A DNA stretch of 64,000 bases from JAIQFR01 sp041494445 (GTDB taxonomy: Bacteria; Acidobacteriota; Polarisedimenticolia; Polarisedimenticolales; JAIQFR01), in NCBI GenBank assembly GCA_041494445.1, contig JBGQAU010000002.1:1-64000 (forward strand). Direction: 5' to 3'. Position numbers and translations under genes: made by a program. Position 1 is the stretch's first letter; each line of letters starts with the position of its first letter. Below, in pieces: positions 1 to 7,288 of the stretch. Under the pieces are notes generated by a model. It did no database searches, was not told the origin of the DNA, and saw nothing but the letters and a program-made list of their open reading frames with translations.

Positions 1-319
1 CTGCGGTCGTCTTTCGGACGTACTCGGCGTACCGGGGATCTGGATCCGTGAGTGGCTGTCCACCAAGGTACGCGACGTCGTACCACTGCTGACTATAGCT
101 CGTGACTGGATTGAGAAGGACCTCCTCGCCTGCCGCGGTCTTGACATCGCCACCGCGTGTCTTCAGGAACGCCTGTCCGCGGACAACGCCCGTACCGCTC
201 CCGGGCAGCTCGGCGTACTCCACCTCCGGGAACGCAATCCGTTCCAACGGTGGCCTCATCGTGGCGCAGGAGGCGAGTAGGAGGACTGCACCGACGAGCG
301 ACAGTCTGATCGAGATCAT
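1..319 (-). CDS. Putative lipoprotein, C-terminus cut by window edge
   Basis: About 106 residues are visible. The N-terminus (MISIRLSLVGAVLLLASC) is a short basic region, a hydrophobic stretch and a lipobox LASC, so the mature protein should be lipid-anchored after the cysteine. The start is an ATG at 319 with a strong AGGAGGG ribosome binding site seven bases upstream. It is the next cassette gene after the attC at 336-395, with only 16 bases between att core and start codon, typical of integron cassettes. No enzyme motif is visible in the part present. Function is unknown; many integron cassettes encode small exported proteins. Confidence 0.7.
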   Translation of the reverse strand, partial: MISIRLSLVGAVLLLASCATMRPPLERIAFPEVEYAELPGSGTGVVRGQAFLKTRGGDVKTAAGEEVLLNPVTSYSQQWYDVAYLGGQPLTDPDPRYAEYVRKTTA

Positions 320-335
320 TGCGGTCCCTCCTGTG

Positions 336-395
336 AGTCAACGCTCGGCATCAGCGGCGGCGCGCAGCGCCGTCCGCTGCATGCTGTTGTTATGC
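336..395 (-). other. attC recombination site 1 (60 bp)
   Basis: On the minus strand the left inverse core is GCATAAC followed by AACAGC-like bases, and the right core is GAGCGTTGACT. The arms between them (GCAGCGGACGGCG and CGCCGCCGCTG) fold into an imperfect hairpin, as needed for single-strand attC recombination. The left core GCATAAC is the exact reverse complement of the right core GTTATGC of the upstream attC at 3063-3161, the diagnostic relation for the two ends of one gene cassette. The right core differs from GTTRRRY at one position. Confidence 0.8.
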
Positions 396-422
396 CGCCC
401 TCTTCGTATCACCCGGTCTGCC

Positions 423-3017
423 TCACCGACGACGACTGCGGACCGCAGCGACCCAGCTTTCCAGCGCCTCGATGTCGGCCTTGAGTTCCGCCGGCTCGGG
501 CACCGGCGCACGCGCCGCCGCGGCCTGATCGTGGCCGGGCAGCCATTTCGAGCATTTCGTCATCGCCGCATCGAGCGTTCGGCAATCCTCCGCCTTAATG
601 TCGGCGATCGCGCCGATGTGCTGTGTCTGAACGCCAGGCCGGAACCGTTCGACAACGCCGCCCAGAAGAACTTCCTCAAGGGCGCGTTCCCACGCTTCGC
701 GCAGCAAGCCGTAGAGGTACTTAGCCTCCTTCTCATAGGCGGTCTGGTGGCCGTCGCGAAAGAGTTTGTCCGCGGTTTGCCACTCGTTGTTCAGGTAACC
801 AATCTTCTTCCTGACGGGCATCGCGACCCACGGCAACTCCTCCGCGCAGACGCCGGCGCCCTTTGAAGCCTGGCGAACGTGCTGGTCAAGCTGCGCAACG
901 CCCTCTTCCTCGGCGAACTGCTTGAGCATTAGGAGGAAGACAACGTCGTGCGTAAAGACAATGACCTGCCGGGTCTTGGCTTCCTGCACCAGCCGCCGCG
1001 CCACACCCTCGCGCCACTTGTAGTCGAGCGAAGACACAGGATCGTCGAACACGATGCCGGAGGGATCATCGGCGGTGCTGAGTTCCGCAAAGAACGCCGC
1101 TATGGACAGGCAGCGCTGCTCGCCTTCGCTCACCACCCTCGGCAACTCCACACCGGGCGCACGCGTCAGGATGAGTTTGTGATAGAGAACGCCGTCGGCT
1201 CCGCCGGCTTCCTTGAGTTCGACCTCGACGTGGCGGAAGGCGAGATTCGTCAGCTCGTCCCTAAAGCTCTGCTTGAGCTTCTGCGAGACGGCGGTCTTCG
1301 TGACGGCCGTGCTCTTCTGCGTGATGGCGTTGGTTGTCGTGTCGTTGATGCACAGCCCGTAGGCGGCGGTTCTCTTCTTGCGTTCGATTTCGTTCAGAAC
1401 GAGCGGCTCATGCTGGGCGAGCAGTTTGCGGGCGCGGAGCTCCTGCGCCTCGGCGGTCATACGTTTGCGTGTTTCGTCAGTCGCGCTGGCGCGCAGCGTC
1501 TTGGCGCGCGCCTCGATCTGCTCTGCGAGCGCATCGGCGTCGCGGGCAACGGACGCAAGGGCCGGACAATCGGCGGCAAGGTCTTTGTCTTCGGTCAGGG
1601 CGAGAACGACGGCCTTGCGGCGGTTCTCGTTCGTCGCGAGCGCGGTGCTTATCGCGTCCGCCACCGCCTCATGCTCGATGCGGACTTCCTTGAGTGTCTC
1701 GTCAATGGCTTCAGTCGTCGCCTTGAGATCGGTGAAGGACTTCCGGACCCGCGCGAAGGTTTCCCCGACCCGCCGGAGTTCCCGTTCCGTCGTCGAAGCC
1801 ACGAACGCCTCGAACTGCCGGAGCCTGTGGCCGGCCGCGTGATCGAGGTCCTGCTGGCACAGCACGCAATGCGCGCCGTTCTCCACGACCGGAAACGCCT
1901 GGCCGGGATAAGCCTGCTCCTGCGAGAACCGGCGGGCCGCCTCCCAAAGCGCCGTCCACGGTTCGGAACCGGTTCCGGCCAGCATGCCGGCCGGGAACGT
2001 GGCCTCGCGGAGCCTTCTGGCTTCCTCGCCCTTTCGGCGGCCTTCGGTTCGCGCATCGAACACAGCGGCGACGGTCTGCGCCGAAAGCGCCGCTTCCACC
2101 TCCTTGAGATGCCGGGCCAGCCCCTGGACCCGCCCGGCGCGAAGGGTGAGTTGCCGGATCAGTTTCTCGGGATCATTGGCCTGCAAATCAAGCAGTGACT
2201 TCTCCAGCAGGGCAAGCCGGGCTTCCTCCTCCGGGGACAGGCGCGCGCGCGTCTGGACTGATTCTGGCTTTGTGAGTGAGCTAATGTTCGCCAGGAGTTT
2301 TGCAACGGCCGTTCCTTCCGGGACTTGCGCCTGCACGGAGGCCAGGGCGTTCGAGTCCAGGGCGCGCTGTTCGCTTTCGAGCTTCGCGCGAACGGCCCTG
2401 CACGCTCTAACAAGCTTGTCGAAGAGGTCCAGCCCGAAGGGCCGGAACGCGACATCCGTCTTCTCGGTAAGGTAGACGGCAGAGCACTGCGTATCGAACA
2501 CGCTCACCCGGGATATGAACTCATCCTCGCCGTTCCCGGCCCATTCCCGCGGTTCGGGTTCGGTTCCGACCTTGCATCTTATTGACACGACGGGCGAGAG
2601 CGGCGTTGCGCCGGAGACGACGTTCCCCAGGATTTGCTCCTGCCCGCGGGCGCGGCACGCGCTCTTGAGGATGCGGATATACCCCGTCTTTCCGGCGGCG
2701 TTGTCGCCGTAGACCACGGTGAGGTTCGGTCCGAACTTGAGAGTCTGGTCTTCCGCGAGCGCGTTCACCCCGCGGTGATGAAAGATGGAAACAAGCGAGA
2801 CGGGCGCGCTGCCGGCTGTCTTCTCCGGCACATGCTCCTTGGCGAGCGGAGCAATGTCCTGTTGCTCAGCGAGTCCGTGCGCGCTCTTGCAGATCTCGGT
2901 CAGCGCGCGGATGTCGTCGTCAAAAAGTTCGCCGTTCAGCACGAGGCGGCGCATGGCATCGCGCTGCCAGGCCGGGCGGTCTTGGGACCACTCAAGGAGT
3001 TCTTCGAGAACGGTCAC
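423..3017 (-). CDS. SMC/AAA ATPase with zinc-hook motif, RloC-like candidate anticodon nuclease
   Basis: 864 residues, GTG start. The Walker A motif GDNAAGKT is at residues 104-111. An ABC-type signature (SEGEQ) and a Walker B/D-loop (IVFDDPVSSLD) lie in the last third, followed by a switch histidine (FTHD). The middle is long charged coiled coil interrupted by a zinc-hook-like CVLC at 384-387. The C-terminal part has REAWE (R773, E777) with downstream histidines at 800 and 829, compatible with the Arg-x3-Glu...His triad of PrrC/RloC anticodon nucleases. The fold family (AAA_13, RecF/SMC-like) is secure; nuclease activity is inference. RloC proteins are close to 800 residues and use a CxxC hook, which fits. 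It sits alone in one integron cassette of about 2.7 kb, with no restriction-modification genes next to it. Likely role: anti-phage or stress defence. Confidence 0.72.
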   Translation of the reverse strand: MTVLEELLEWSQDRPAWQRDAMRRLVLNGELFDDDIRALTEICKSAHGLAEQQDIAPLAKEHVPEKTAGSAPVSLVSIFHHRGVNALAEDQTLKFGPNLTVVYGDNAAGKTGYIRILKSACRARGQEQILGNVVSGATPLSPVVSIRCKVGTEPEPREWAGNGEDEFISRVSVFDTQCSAVYLTEKTDVAFRPFGLDLFDKLVRACRAVRAKLESEQRALDSNALASVQAQVPEGTAVAKLLANISSLTKPESVQTRARLSPEEEARLALLEKSLLDLQANDPEKLIRQLTLRAGRVQGLARHLKEVEAALSAQTVAAVFDARTEGRRKGEEARRLREATFPAGMLAGTGSEPWTALWEAARRFSQEQAYPGQAFPVVENGAHCVLCQQDLDHAAGHRLRQFEAFVASTTERELRRVGETFARVRKSFTDLKATTEAIDETLKEVRIEHEAVADAISTALATNENRRKAVVLALTEDKDLAADCPALASVARDADALAEQIEARAKTLRASATDETRKRMTAEAQELRARKLLAQHEPLVLNEIERKKRTAAYGLCINDTTTNAITQKSTAVTKTAVSQKLKQSFRDELTNLAFRHVEVELKEAGGADGVLYHKLILTRAPGVELPRVVSEGEQRCLSIAAFFAELSTADDPSGIVFDDPVSSLDYKWREGVARRLVQEAKTRQVIVFTHDVVFLLMLKQFAEEEGVAQLDQHVRQASKGAGVCAEELPWVAMPVRKKIGYLNNEWQTADKLFRDGHQTAYEKEAKYLYGLLREAWERALEEVLLGGVVERFRPGVQTQHIGAIADIKAEDCRTLDAAMTKCSKWLPGHDQAAAARAPVPEPAELKADIEALESWVAAVRSRRR

Positions 3018-3062
3018 TTTTGCATCACCGAGTCGAGGGCGACCCCAAATGCCGGCTAGGCG

Positions 3063-3161
3063 GCATAACGATTCCGTTGACCCGCGCGGATCGGTGGCGC
3101 GACGCGTGCGGAAGCACGCGGCGTGCCGCCGAGACGCGTCGGGTCTAACGGACAGTTAGAC
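3063..3161 (-). other. attC recombination site 2 (99 bp)
   Basis: Minus-strand order is GTCTAAC, TGTCC, GTTAGACC, a long hairpin, GGTCAAC, GGAATC, GTTATGC. This gives all four core-like boxes of an attC with the usual 5- and 6-base spacers, one base longer on one side. The two ends are near-complementary over more than 20 bases. The left core is the exact reverse complement of the right core of the attC at 3699-3799. It separates the ATPase cassette from the 171-residue secreted-protein cassette. Confidence 0.9.
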
Positions 3162-3168
3162 GACGAGT

Positions 3169-3684
3169 TCATTTCTTGTCGCACGGCTTCTCCTTCACGA
3201 AGTCCATGAGGTGGCCATCGTTTCGGAGCTTAAGTAGGGCATCAAGCAACTCCACGCGGCTTTTCGGTTTTCGCGCCAGGATATTCTCATACGCGCGTAG
3301 GCCACTCTCCAAGCCTGCCAGCATGTAGGCGAATTTGTCAGTGGCCTGGTCGGCATGTTGCTCGACGAAATCTCCACTTCCAAACACCACCTGCCAGAAG
3401 ATCGCATCGGACACCTTGTTTCTGGAATCGAGCAGGGGCCCAAGTTGGTCAAGGCACACGACGTAATCGAGAGGCTCGAAGTGCACGACCAATACCGGTC
3501 GAATCTTCTTCGCGTCGTCGCCCAACGGATCTCGCTCGTGGTCCAGAACGGCCCTATGCACGGCCTGCTTGTCCAGCGAGTGCGCCCAGGCTTCGAGTTC
3601 CTTGCGCTCAGTGTCGGATCCCTTGCCTGCAGCTGCCGGCAGGACAACAGACGCGCAAATCAGCAGGGGCACGAAGATCCTCAT
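3169..3684 (-). CDS. Exported hypothetical protein (integron cassette)
   Basis: 171 residues with an N-terminal signal peptide (MRIFVPLLICASVVLPAAAG). The mature part is mostly helical and charged, with one internal cysteine and one near the C-terminus (EKPCDKK). No family motif is recognised. The ATG at 3684 lies 14 bases after the right core of the attC at 3699-3799, and the stop is 8 bases before the next attC, so the gene fills its cassette of about 640 bp. Function unknown; probably periplasmic. Confidence 0.7.
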   Translation of the reverse strand: MRIFVPLLICASVVLPAAAGKGSDTERKELEAWAHSLDKQAVHRAVLDHERDPLGDDAKKIRPVLVVHFEPLDYVVCLDQLGPLLDSRNKVSDAIFWQVVFGSGDFVEQHADQATDKFAYMLAGLESGLRAYENILARKPKSRVELLDALLKLRNDGHLMDFVKEKPCDKK

Positions 3685-3698
3685 TTGTGCTTCTCGTC

Positions 3699-3799
3699 GT
3701 CTAACGCACGGCTAACCCGCGGGCGGGATCGGCGCGGTCGTTGAGTCCCTTGCAACGACCGTGACGGTCCCGATCGGCGGGTTCAGCCGGTTGTTCGAC
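3699..3799 (-). other. attC recombination site 3 (101 bp)
   Basis: The minus strand starts GTCGAACAACCGGCTGAACC and ends GGTTAGCCGTGCGTTAGAC. The right end GCGTTAGAC is a textbook core. The two ends are complementary except for small bulges. The left core GTCGAAC is the reverse complement of GTTCGAC found upstream of the 217-residue cassette gene at 4514-4520, so that gene is also a cassette. Confidence 0.9.
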
Positions 3800-3807
3800 G
3801 GCACGAT

Positions 3808-4461
3808 CTACTCCTCTGCGGGACAGAAGGCGTCGAAGGCCTCCTCTGCAAGACGGTAGCGAACCTCGCATGTTCGACTCGGCTCAGTGCCGGGCCATGC
3901 CAGGCGATACCGCCACGCGCCGTCTCGGCTGCGTTTGATCGCAAACAATCCCTCTGGCCATTCGGTTTCGGTTAGCCCTTCCCAACCGGATACCCTCACC
4001 TTGTACCAGATCAAGCGATCCTGCGTCGCGCTGTATCCAATCAGTCCGGTGAAGAGGTCAGAGCACGTCTCGGCATCGAACAGCACAAATTCCGCCTTCA
4101 TGCCGTCGCCGTTGTAGTCTTGCAGCCAGAGGATCGTCGGTCGATGCGCCCGCCCGATGTGGTAGGGCGTGAAGCCATACAGCTTTCGGGGTACGTCGAA
4201 CGAGTCCGCGCCAGCAAATGGGTCCGTGACGGTGATCGTGTTGATAACGTGTTCGGTAGTCTGATCCACTAGCGACACTCGTGTCGGTCCGTGCAAGTAA
4301 CAGCCGCGAGTACTCCCGGGGCATGAGGGGGCCCACTCGTCCTCGGACGGGCACTCGCTGGCCTCAGGCGAGAGCATCCAGAGCACCAGGGATCTGTTCC
4401 GGTGAACTGAACGTGGCAGCGCCTGACGCTCGATGACTACGGCCCCTGGCGGTAGCGTCAC
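3808..4461 (-). CDS. Hypothetical protein, probably exported (integron cassette)
   Basis: 217 residues from a GTG at 4461. The reading frame stays open upstream for a further 15 codons to a TGA and includes the hydrophobic stretch LPELLLAATV. An AAGGAGG lies about eight bases before a CTG in that extension, so translation may begin at a non-canonical codon upstream and give a signal peptide. No domain is recognised; there are several cysteines, and the WLQDYNGDG segment could bind a metal. It sits between the core at 4514-4520 and the attC at 3699-3799, in a cassette of about 815 bp. Function unknown. Confidence 0.55.
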   Translation of the reverse strand: MTLPPGAVVIERQALPRSVHRNRSLVLWMLSPEASECPSEDEWAPSCPGSTRGCYLHGPTRVSLVDQTTEHVINTITVTDPFAGADSFDVPRKLYGFTPYHIGRAHRPTILWLQDYNGDGMKAEFVLFDAETCSDLFTGLIGYSATQDRLIWYKVRVSGWEGLTETEWPEGLFAIKRSRDGAWRYRLAWPGTEPSRTCEVRYRLAEEAFDAFCPAEE

Positions 4462-4513
4462 AGTTGCTGCTAGCAGTAGTTCAGGCAGCGTAGGCGCCTC
4501 CTTCCGTCACGTC

Positions 4514-4547
4514 CGTCGAACTCTCTATTCGGCCGAACTCTGTTATC
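4514..4547 (-). other. Candidate proximal att site of the cassette array (degenerate)
   Basis: The minus strand reads GGATAACAGAGTTCGGCC and ends AGAGTTCGAC. GTTCGAC matches, as reverse complement, the left core of the attC at 3699-3799, so the cassette was joined here. The site is only 34 bp and carries a perfect TTCGGCCGAA palindrome, too short for a normal attC. It could be an attI-type site or a deleted attC. Confidence 0.5.
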
Positions 4548-4803
4548 CCGTAAGACAGGTCAGCATTATGGCTTTATGCGCCCTATCGTCGTCCGGTAGC
4601 ACGACTTCGATCCTCTTTGGCCATGGCGGCGGGCAATCCGTCCCCCGGCCGCGAGCCCTCGCTGCCCGTTGCGTGCAGTGGAATCGCGGCAGCGTTGCGG
4701 TCCAGGGGAAACCCGAGGGGGACCCGCGCGTTTCCTCCTGAAAATGAGGATACACCGCCGCGAGCGCCAGCAGAAGCGCCACCAGGTGGGTCCAGGAACG
4801 AAA
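4548..4803. other. No gene seen; spacer between cassette array and tRNA terminator
   Basis: About 256 bp with no ORF that has a convincing start or codon pattern. Before integration of the 15-kb element this was the DNA immediately downstream of the tRNA-Leu terminator. No intact intI or attI could be recognised. Confidence 0.5.
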
Positions 4804-4826
4804 GCGGCACCGAGGACCGGTGCCGC
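4804..4826 (-). terminator. Rho-independent terminator, originally of tRNA-Leu
   Basis: A perfect 9-bp stem GCGGCACCG/CGGTGCCGC with a five-base loop is followed on the minus strand by TTTCGTT. In the pre-integration arrangement it lay about 20 bases past the CCA end of tRNA-Leu. It is now separated from that gene by the integrated element. Confidence 0.7.
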
Positions 4827-4846
4827 GTAACCGCTTTGTTTTCAGT

Positions 4847-4902
4847 TGGTGCCGAAGGCCGGACTCGAACCGGCACGGGCTTAGGCCCACTAGATCCTGA
4901 AT
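4847..4902 (-). repeat. attL: 56-bp copy of the tRNA-Leu 3' end
   Basis: Identical over 56 of 56 bases to 19789-19844. It covers the tRNA-Leu 3' half from the anticodon loop region through the T arm, acceptor strand and CCA. The sequences diverge on both sides (t4846 versus a19788; g4903 versus c19845), which fixes the length. Confidence 0.95.
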
Positions 4903-4973
4903 GGTCTCAAAGGTAACGAGGGGTGGCGGTTTCTAGCTTTGTTGTCGTGTCCTTCGCGTGTATCCTATCTGTC

Positions 4974-5696
4974 ATGGCCACACCACGGACACAAGGGGAA
5001 CGGCGAGGCGCAGAGCCGATGGAAAGCGCCACCCTCCGGCAGGATCCTAAACCGTCTGAAGGGCTCGTCGTGATCGACGCACTGGAGGCGTGGTGTCCGA
5101 CTGAGTTCGACGCGTGGACGGGCCGTTACTTCGACGGTTCCGGGCCCGAGTGGACGGCGCCCCCAGTCCCGAACGGCCGGCCATCCGGTTGGACCTGGTT
5201 GGACGGGGAGAAACGGGCGCTCTGGATCAGATACCCGTCGATGAGGAGGCCGGGCGAAGCGGCGACGCCGTCGCCACCGGCCTTGGCCCAGGTGTGGCGC
5301 GCACTGAAGCAGCAGCTGGGAGACGGGACCCTGCCAGCGACAGGGTTCCCTCCTGGGACGCACAGGCGCGTAACGATCCCGCCGGAGGCGTGGGAGGTGT
5401 TGGACTGGAACGGCGACGTCCGAAGTTCCCGCGTGGAGGGCAACGGAACGTGTTTCGTCGAGGTCCGCGTGAAAGGGCCCCAGGTCGGGGTACGGGGAAC
5501 GAGACGGAAGGACCTTAGGGAGTGGATCTCGACTCGTACGCGAGACGGGTCCCCGGTGGCTCCCCAAAGAAAACTCAAGGCTGAGGCGAGGGCCGCGGGG
5601 TACAGCTTCAGTACTGACGTCTGGGCGGGGTTGTTTAGGGACAACGCCACTCCCGAATATCATCGCCCCGGCAAGCGGAAATCCCACCCGGCTTAA
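4974..5696 (+). CDS. Hypothetical protein, first gene of the integrated element
   Basis: 240 residues from ATG 4974; an in-frame GTG at 4923 would add a hydrophobic 17-residue N-terminus. No good Shine-Dalgarno precedes either start. A TATCCT hexamer at 4961-4966 lies seven bases before the ATG, so a leaderless transcript is possible. The protein is rich in Trp, Arg and Pro (for example SGWTWLDGEKRALW). It has no recognised domain. Confidence 0.5.
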   Translation: MATPRTQGERRGAEPMESATLRQDPKPSEGLVVIDALEAWCPTEFDAWTGRYFDGSGPEWTAPPVPNGRPSGWTWLDGEKRALWIRYPSMRRPGEAATPSPPALAQVWRALKQQLGDGTLPATGFPPGTHRRVTIPPEAWEVLDWNGDVRSSRVEGNGTCFVEVRVKGPQVGVRGTRRKDLREWISTRTRDGSPVAPQRKLKAEARAAGYSFSTDVWAGLFRDNATPEYHRPGKRKSHPA

Positions 5697-5763
5697 TCCC
5701 ACCGCCTATTAATCCCGGTCCGGTTTTAGAAGGGCTCCGCCCGTAGTCTACTCGCGGGCGACC

Positions 5764-5967
5764 ATGAGTCGCACCGATCTCGCCCGCAGCGCAGACGTTC
5801 CCGAGTTGCTCTCACCGGAGCGCCTCGGCGCCCAGTGGTGCATCAAGCCGGACACGGTGCGGGCCTTGGTGCGGCGCGGCGCCTTGCCTGCAGTGAAGAT
5901 CGGGCGGTTGGTTCGAATCCGGACGGTGGACGCGCAGCGATTCCTCGAGGGGTCCCGGCGCGCCTAG
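5764..5967 (+). CDS. Excisionase-like helix-turn-helix protein
   Basis: 67 residues. A single HTH_17/MerR-like DNA-binding domain fills the protein: LSPERLGAQWCIKPDTVRAL, then a wing-like GRLVRIRTVDAQRFLEG. Proteins of this size and pattern act as recombination directionality factors or small repressors in integrated elements. It lies near attL and is therefore a candidate excisionase for the integrase at the other end. A second protein of the same class is at 18406-18651, so which one serves excision is open. Confidence 0.75.
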   Translation: MSRTDLARSADVPELLSPERLGAQWCIKPDTVRALVRRGALPAVKIGRLVRIRTVDAQRFLEGSRRA

Positions 5968-6027
5968 TCGATCGCAGTAGGTCGGGTCGGTGAGCGTTGA
6001 GCGTTGAATGGTACGCGGGGGTAACCC

Positions 6028-6348
6028 ATGAGCGAGCCACGAGCCAGCCTGATAGGCCTCCCGTTCCCGGTTGAGGCCTGGGACCTTTCGATCGCCGTCG
6101 ACCCAGTGACGCGGGCTCACGGCCAGCGTGGAGAGGTCGGGAGCACGAGCGTTCGAGTCGGCCGCGGTCACTCCGAGGTCGCGTTCCTCCTCATCTACTA
6201 CGAGCTGAATGGCGTGATCGACGTTTCGGTCCCGCGGGTCCCGCGAGGGCCGGGCGTGTGGGCTCGTTCCGTGATGATGCCCCCGGAGCTGTGGTCCCGC
6301 GTGCGGGGACTCGCGCTGGAGGCGTGGGCGGCCGCGGAGCAACGGTGA
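6028..6348 (+). CDS. Hypothetical protein of integrated element
   Basis: 106 residues, ATG start after a short gap from the HTH gene, with a weak GGGGG ribosome binding site. The sequence has a beta-rich centre (VAFLLIYYELNGVIDVSVPR) and a helical C-terminus. No motif is recognised. Codon use matches its neighbours and it precedes the initiator-like gene. Confidence 0.5.
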   Translation: MSEPRASLIGLPFPVEAWDLSIAVDPVTRAHGQRGEVGSTSVRVGRGHSEVAFLLIYYELNGVIDVSVPRVPRGPGVWARSVMMPPELWSRVRGLALEAWAAAEQR

Positions 6349-6394
6349 GTTTCCACATCTCGGGGCGTCGAGTCGCCGGCGGGGAGCCGGGAAC

Positions 6395-7090
6395 GTGAAT
6401 CCCCGCGAAGGCTGGGAATGGTTCAAGGTGCCGACAGCTCTGCTTGAGGATCTATGTCGCGTTCGAGGCGCGGCGCTCCCAGTGTTTTTGGTGGTGCTGG
6501 AGATGACGAAATACGGGGCTGTCAAGTGTTCGTTCCGGTCGGTGACGGAAATGGCGTTGAAATCGGGGGTGAGCGAACGCCGCGCGCGAGATGCCGTTAA
6601 GCGTCTAACGGACGCCGGTTACATCAGGTGCGAGGTCAAGCCGGGGCCAGGACCGATTGTGGTCTATCGCCTTCGCTGGCTGCCGAAGGGGACACCAGTT
6701 CCGGTCGAAACGTCCGTGTCTATGGCTGGCGACGAGCGCTTCGTTGCCAAGCGCAGTCGCGGACATAGCGTCCGGAATACCCGGACGAAACGTCCGGAAC
6801 CCGCGGACGAAACGTCCGGGATTCCGCGCGCAACTGGCAGCGGGAGGAGTCTGTTAGCTCTGTCGGAGATTCCGGAAGATTTAAGAGAGACCAGAGAGGG
6901 GGAGCATCTCGCGGTTGCGGAAAATCCGGGTTTGGCGACGCCGGACCCGGGGAAAGACGCCGGAACCGATCCCATCGAGGGGAGCGGAAAAGGCGAAGCG
7001 AACCCGGACGGCGGAGGCCTCTCGCCGGAACTGGTGGCGAAGTTCGCTGCGATCAGGGCCCGGACCGCCGGATGGTTGGGTGCCAGATGA
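6395..7090 (+). CDS. Replication-initiator-like winged-helix protein
   Basis: 231 residues, GTG start. The N-terminal ~95 residues form a winged helix: WEWFKVPTALLEDLC, then a recognition-helix region SGVSERRARDAVKRLTDAGY and a wing. The C-terminal half is low-complexity, Pro/Gly/Glu-rich and probably disordered. The layout (N-terminal HTH, iterons inside the middle of the gene, disordered linker) is that of phage O-type initiators and iteron plasmid Rep proteins. The three 22-bp iterons at 6760-6825 encode the VRNTRTKRPEPADETSG stretch. Function by analogy: binds its own internal iterons to open an origin; a transcriptional regulator is the alternative. Confidence 0.6.
   Translation: MNPREGWEWFKVPTALLEDLCRVRGAALPVFLVVLEMTKYGAVKCSFRSVTEMALKSGVSERRARDAVKRLTDAGYIRCEVKPGPGPIVVYRLRWLPKGTPVPVETSVSMAGDERFVAKRSRGHSVRNTRTKRPEPADETSGIPRATGSGRSLLALSEIPEDLRETREGEHLAVAENPGLATPDPGKDAGTDPIEGSGKGEANPDGGGLSPELVAKFAAIRARTAGWLGAR
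6760..6825 (+). repeat. Three tandem 22-bp palindromic iterons inside the initiator-like gene (candidate origin)
   Basis: Units start at 6760, 6782 and 6804, exactly 22 bp apart. Each contains CGGACGAAACGTCCGG or, in the first, CGGACATAGCGTCCGG; the core is the inverted repeat CGGACG-AAA-CGTCCG. A fourth weaker copy, CGGTCGAAACGTCCG, is at 6702-6716, out of phase. The DNA just downstream (about 6848-6900) is locally AT-richer and contains GATTTAAGAGA. An iteron block followed by AT-rich DNA within the initiator gene is the arrangement of the lambda origin in gene O. Confidence 0.7.
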
Positions 7091-7288
7091 ACCGCGCTCG
7101 CTGGTGGAGGGTGAGCGTCTGTCGCGTGTCGATCGGGCCGCGAATAGTTAGGAAAAGTTTAGTTTCTCTGGCGCGGCAGTCGCATCGCGTGGGAAGCGCA
7201 ATCACGTCGGGAAACGGGTCCTAATTGGGTGACAAAAAGCTACTTTCGAGCGCGCGCAGTCGCGTCGGGGGCGAGTAGGGACAGGAAG

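Larger units (their letters stand above)
1..4520 (-). mobile_element. Integron gene-cassette array without visible integrase (CALIN-like)
   Basis: Four same-strand genes are separated by three attC sites. At every testable junction (three of three) the left core of an attC is the exact reverse complement of the preceding right core. No intI-like tyrosine recombinase is present upstream, on the right side; tRNA-Leu and its terminator would originally have been there. The array runs off the left end of the window. Confidence 0.85.

Noticed and set aside
948..2198. Long plus-strand open frame opposite the AAA ATPase gene
   Set aside because: It is antisense to a gene with clear ATPase motifs, has no ribosome binding site, and its composition is that of a GC-rich shadow frame.
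4847..4902. Second tRNA-Leu gene
   Set aside because: Only the 3' 56 bases are present; it is the attL copy left by integration, not a gene.
6760..6825. CRISPR-like short repeats
   Set aside because: The 22-bp units are directly abutting without unique spacers and lie within a coding region; iterons fit better.
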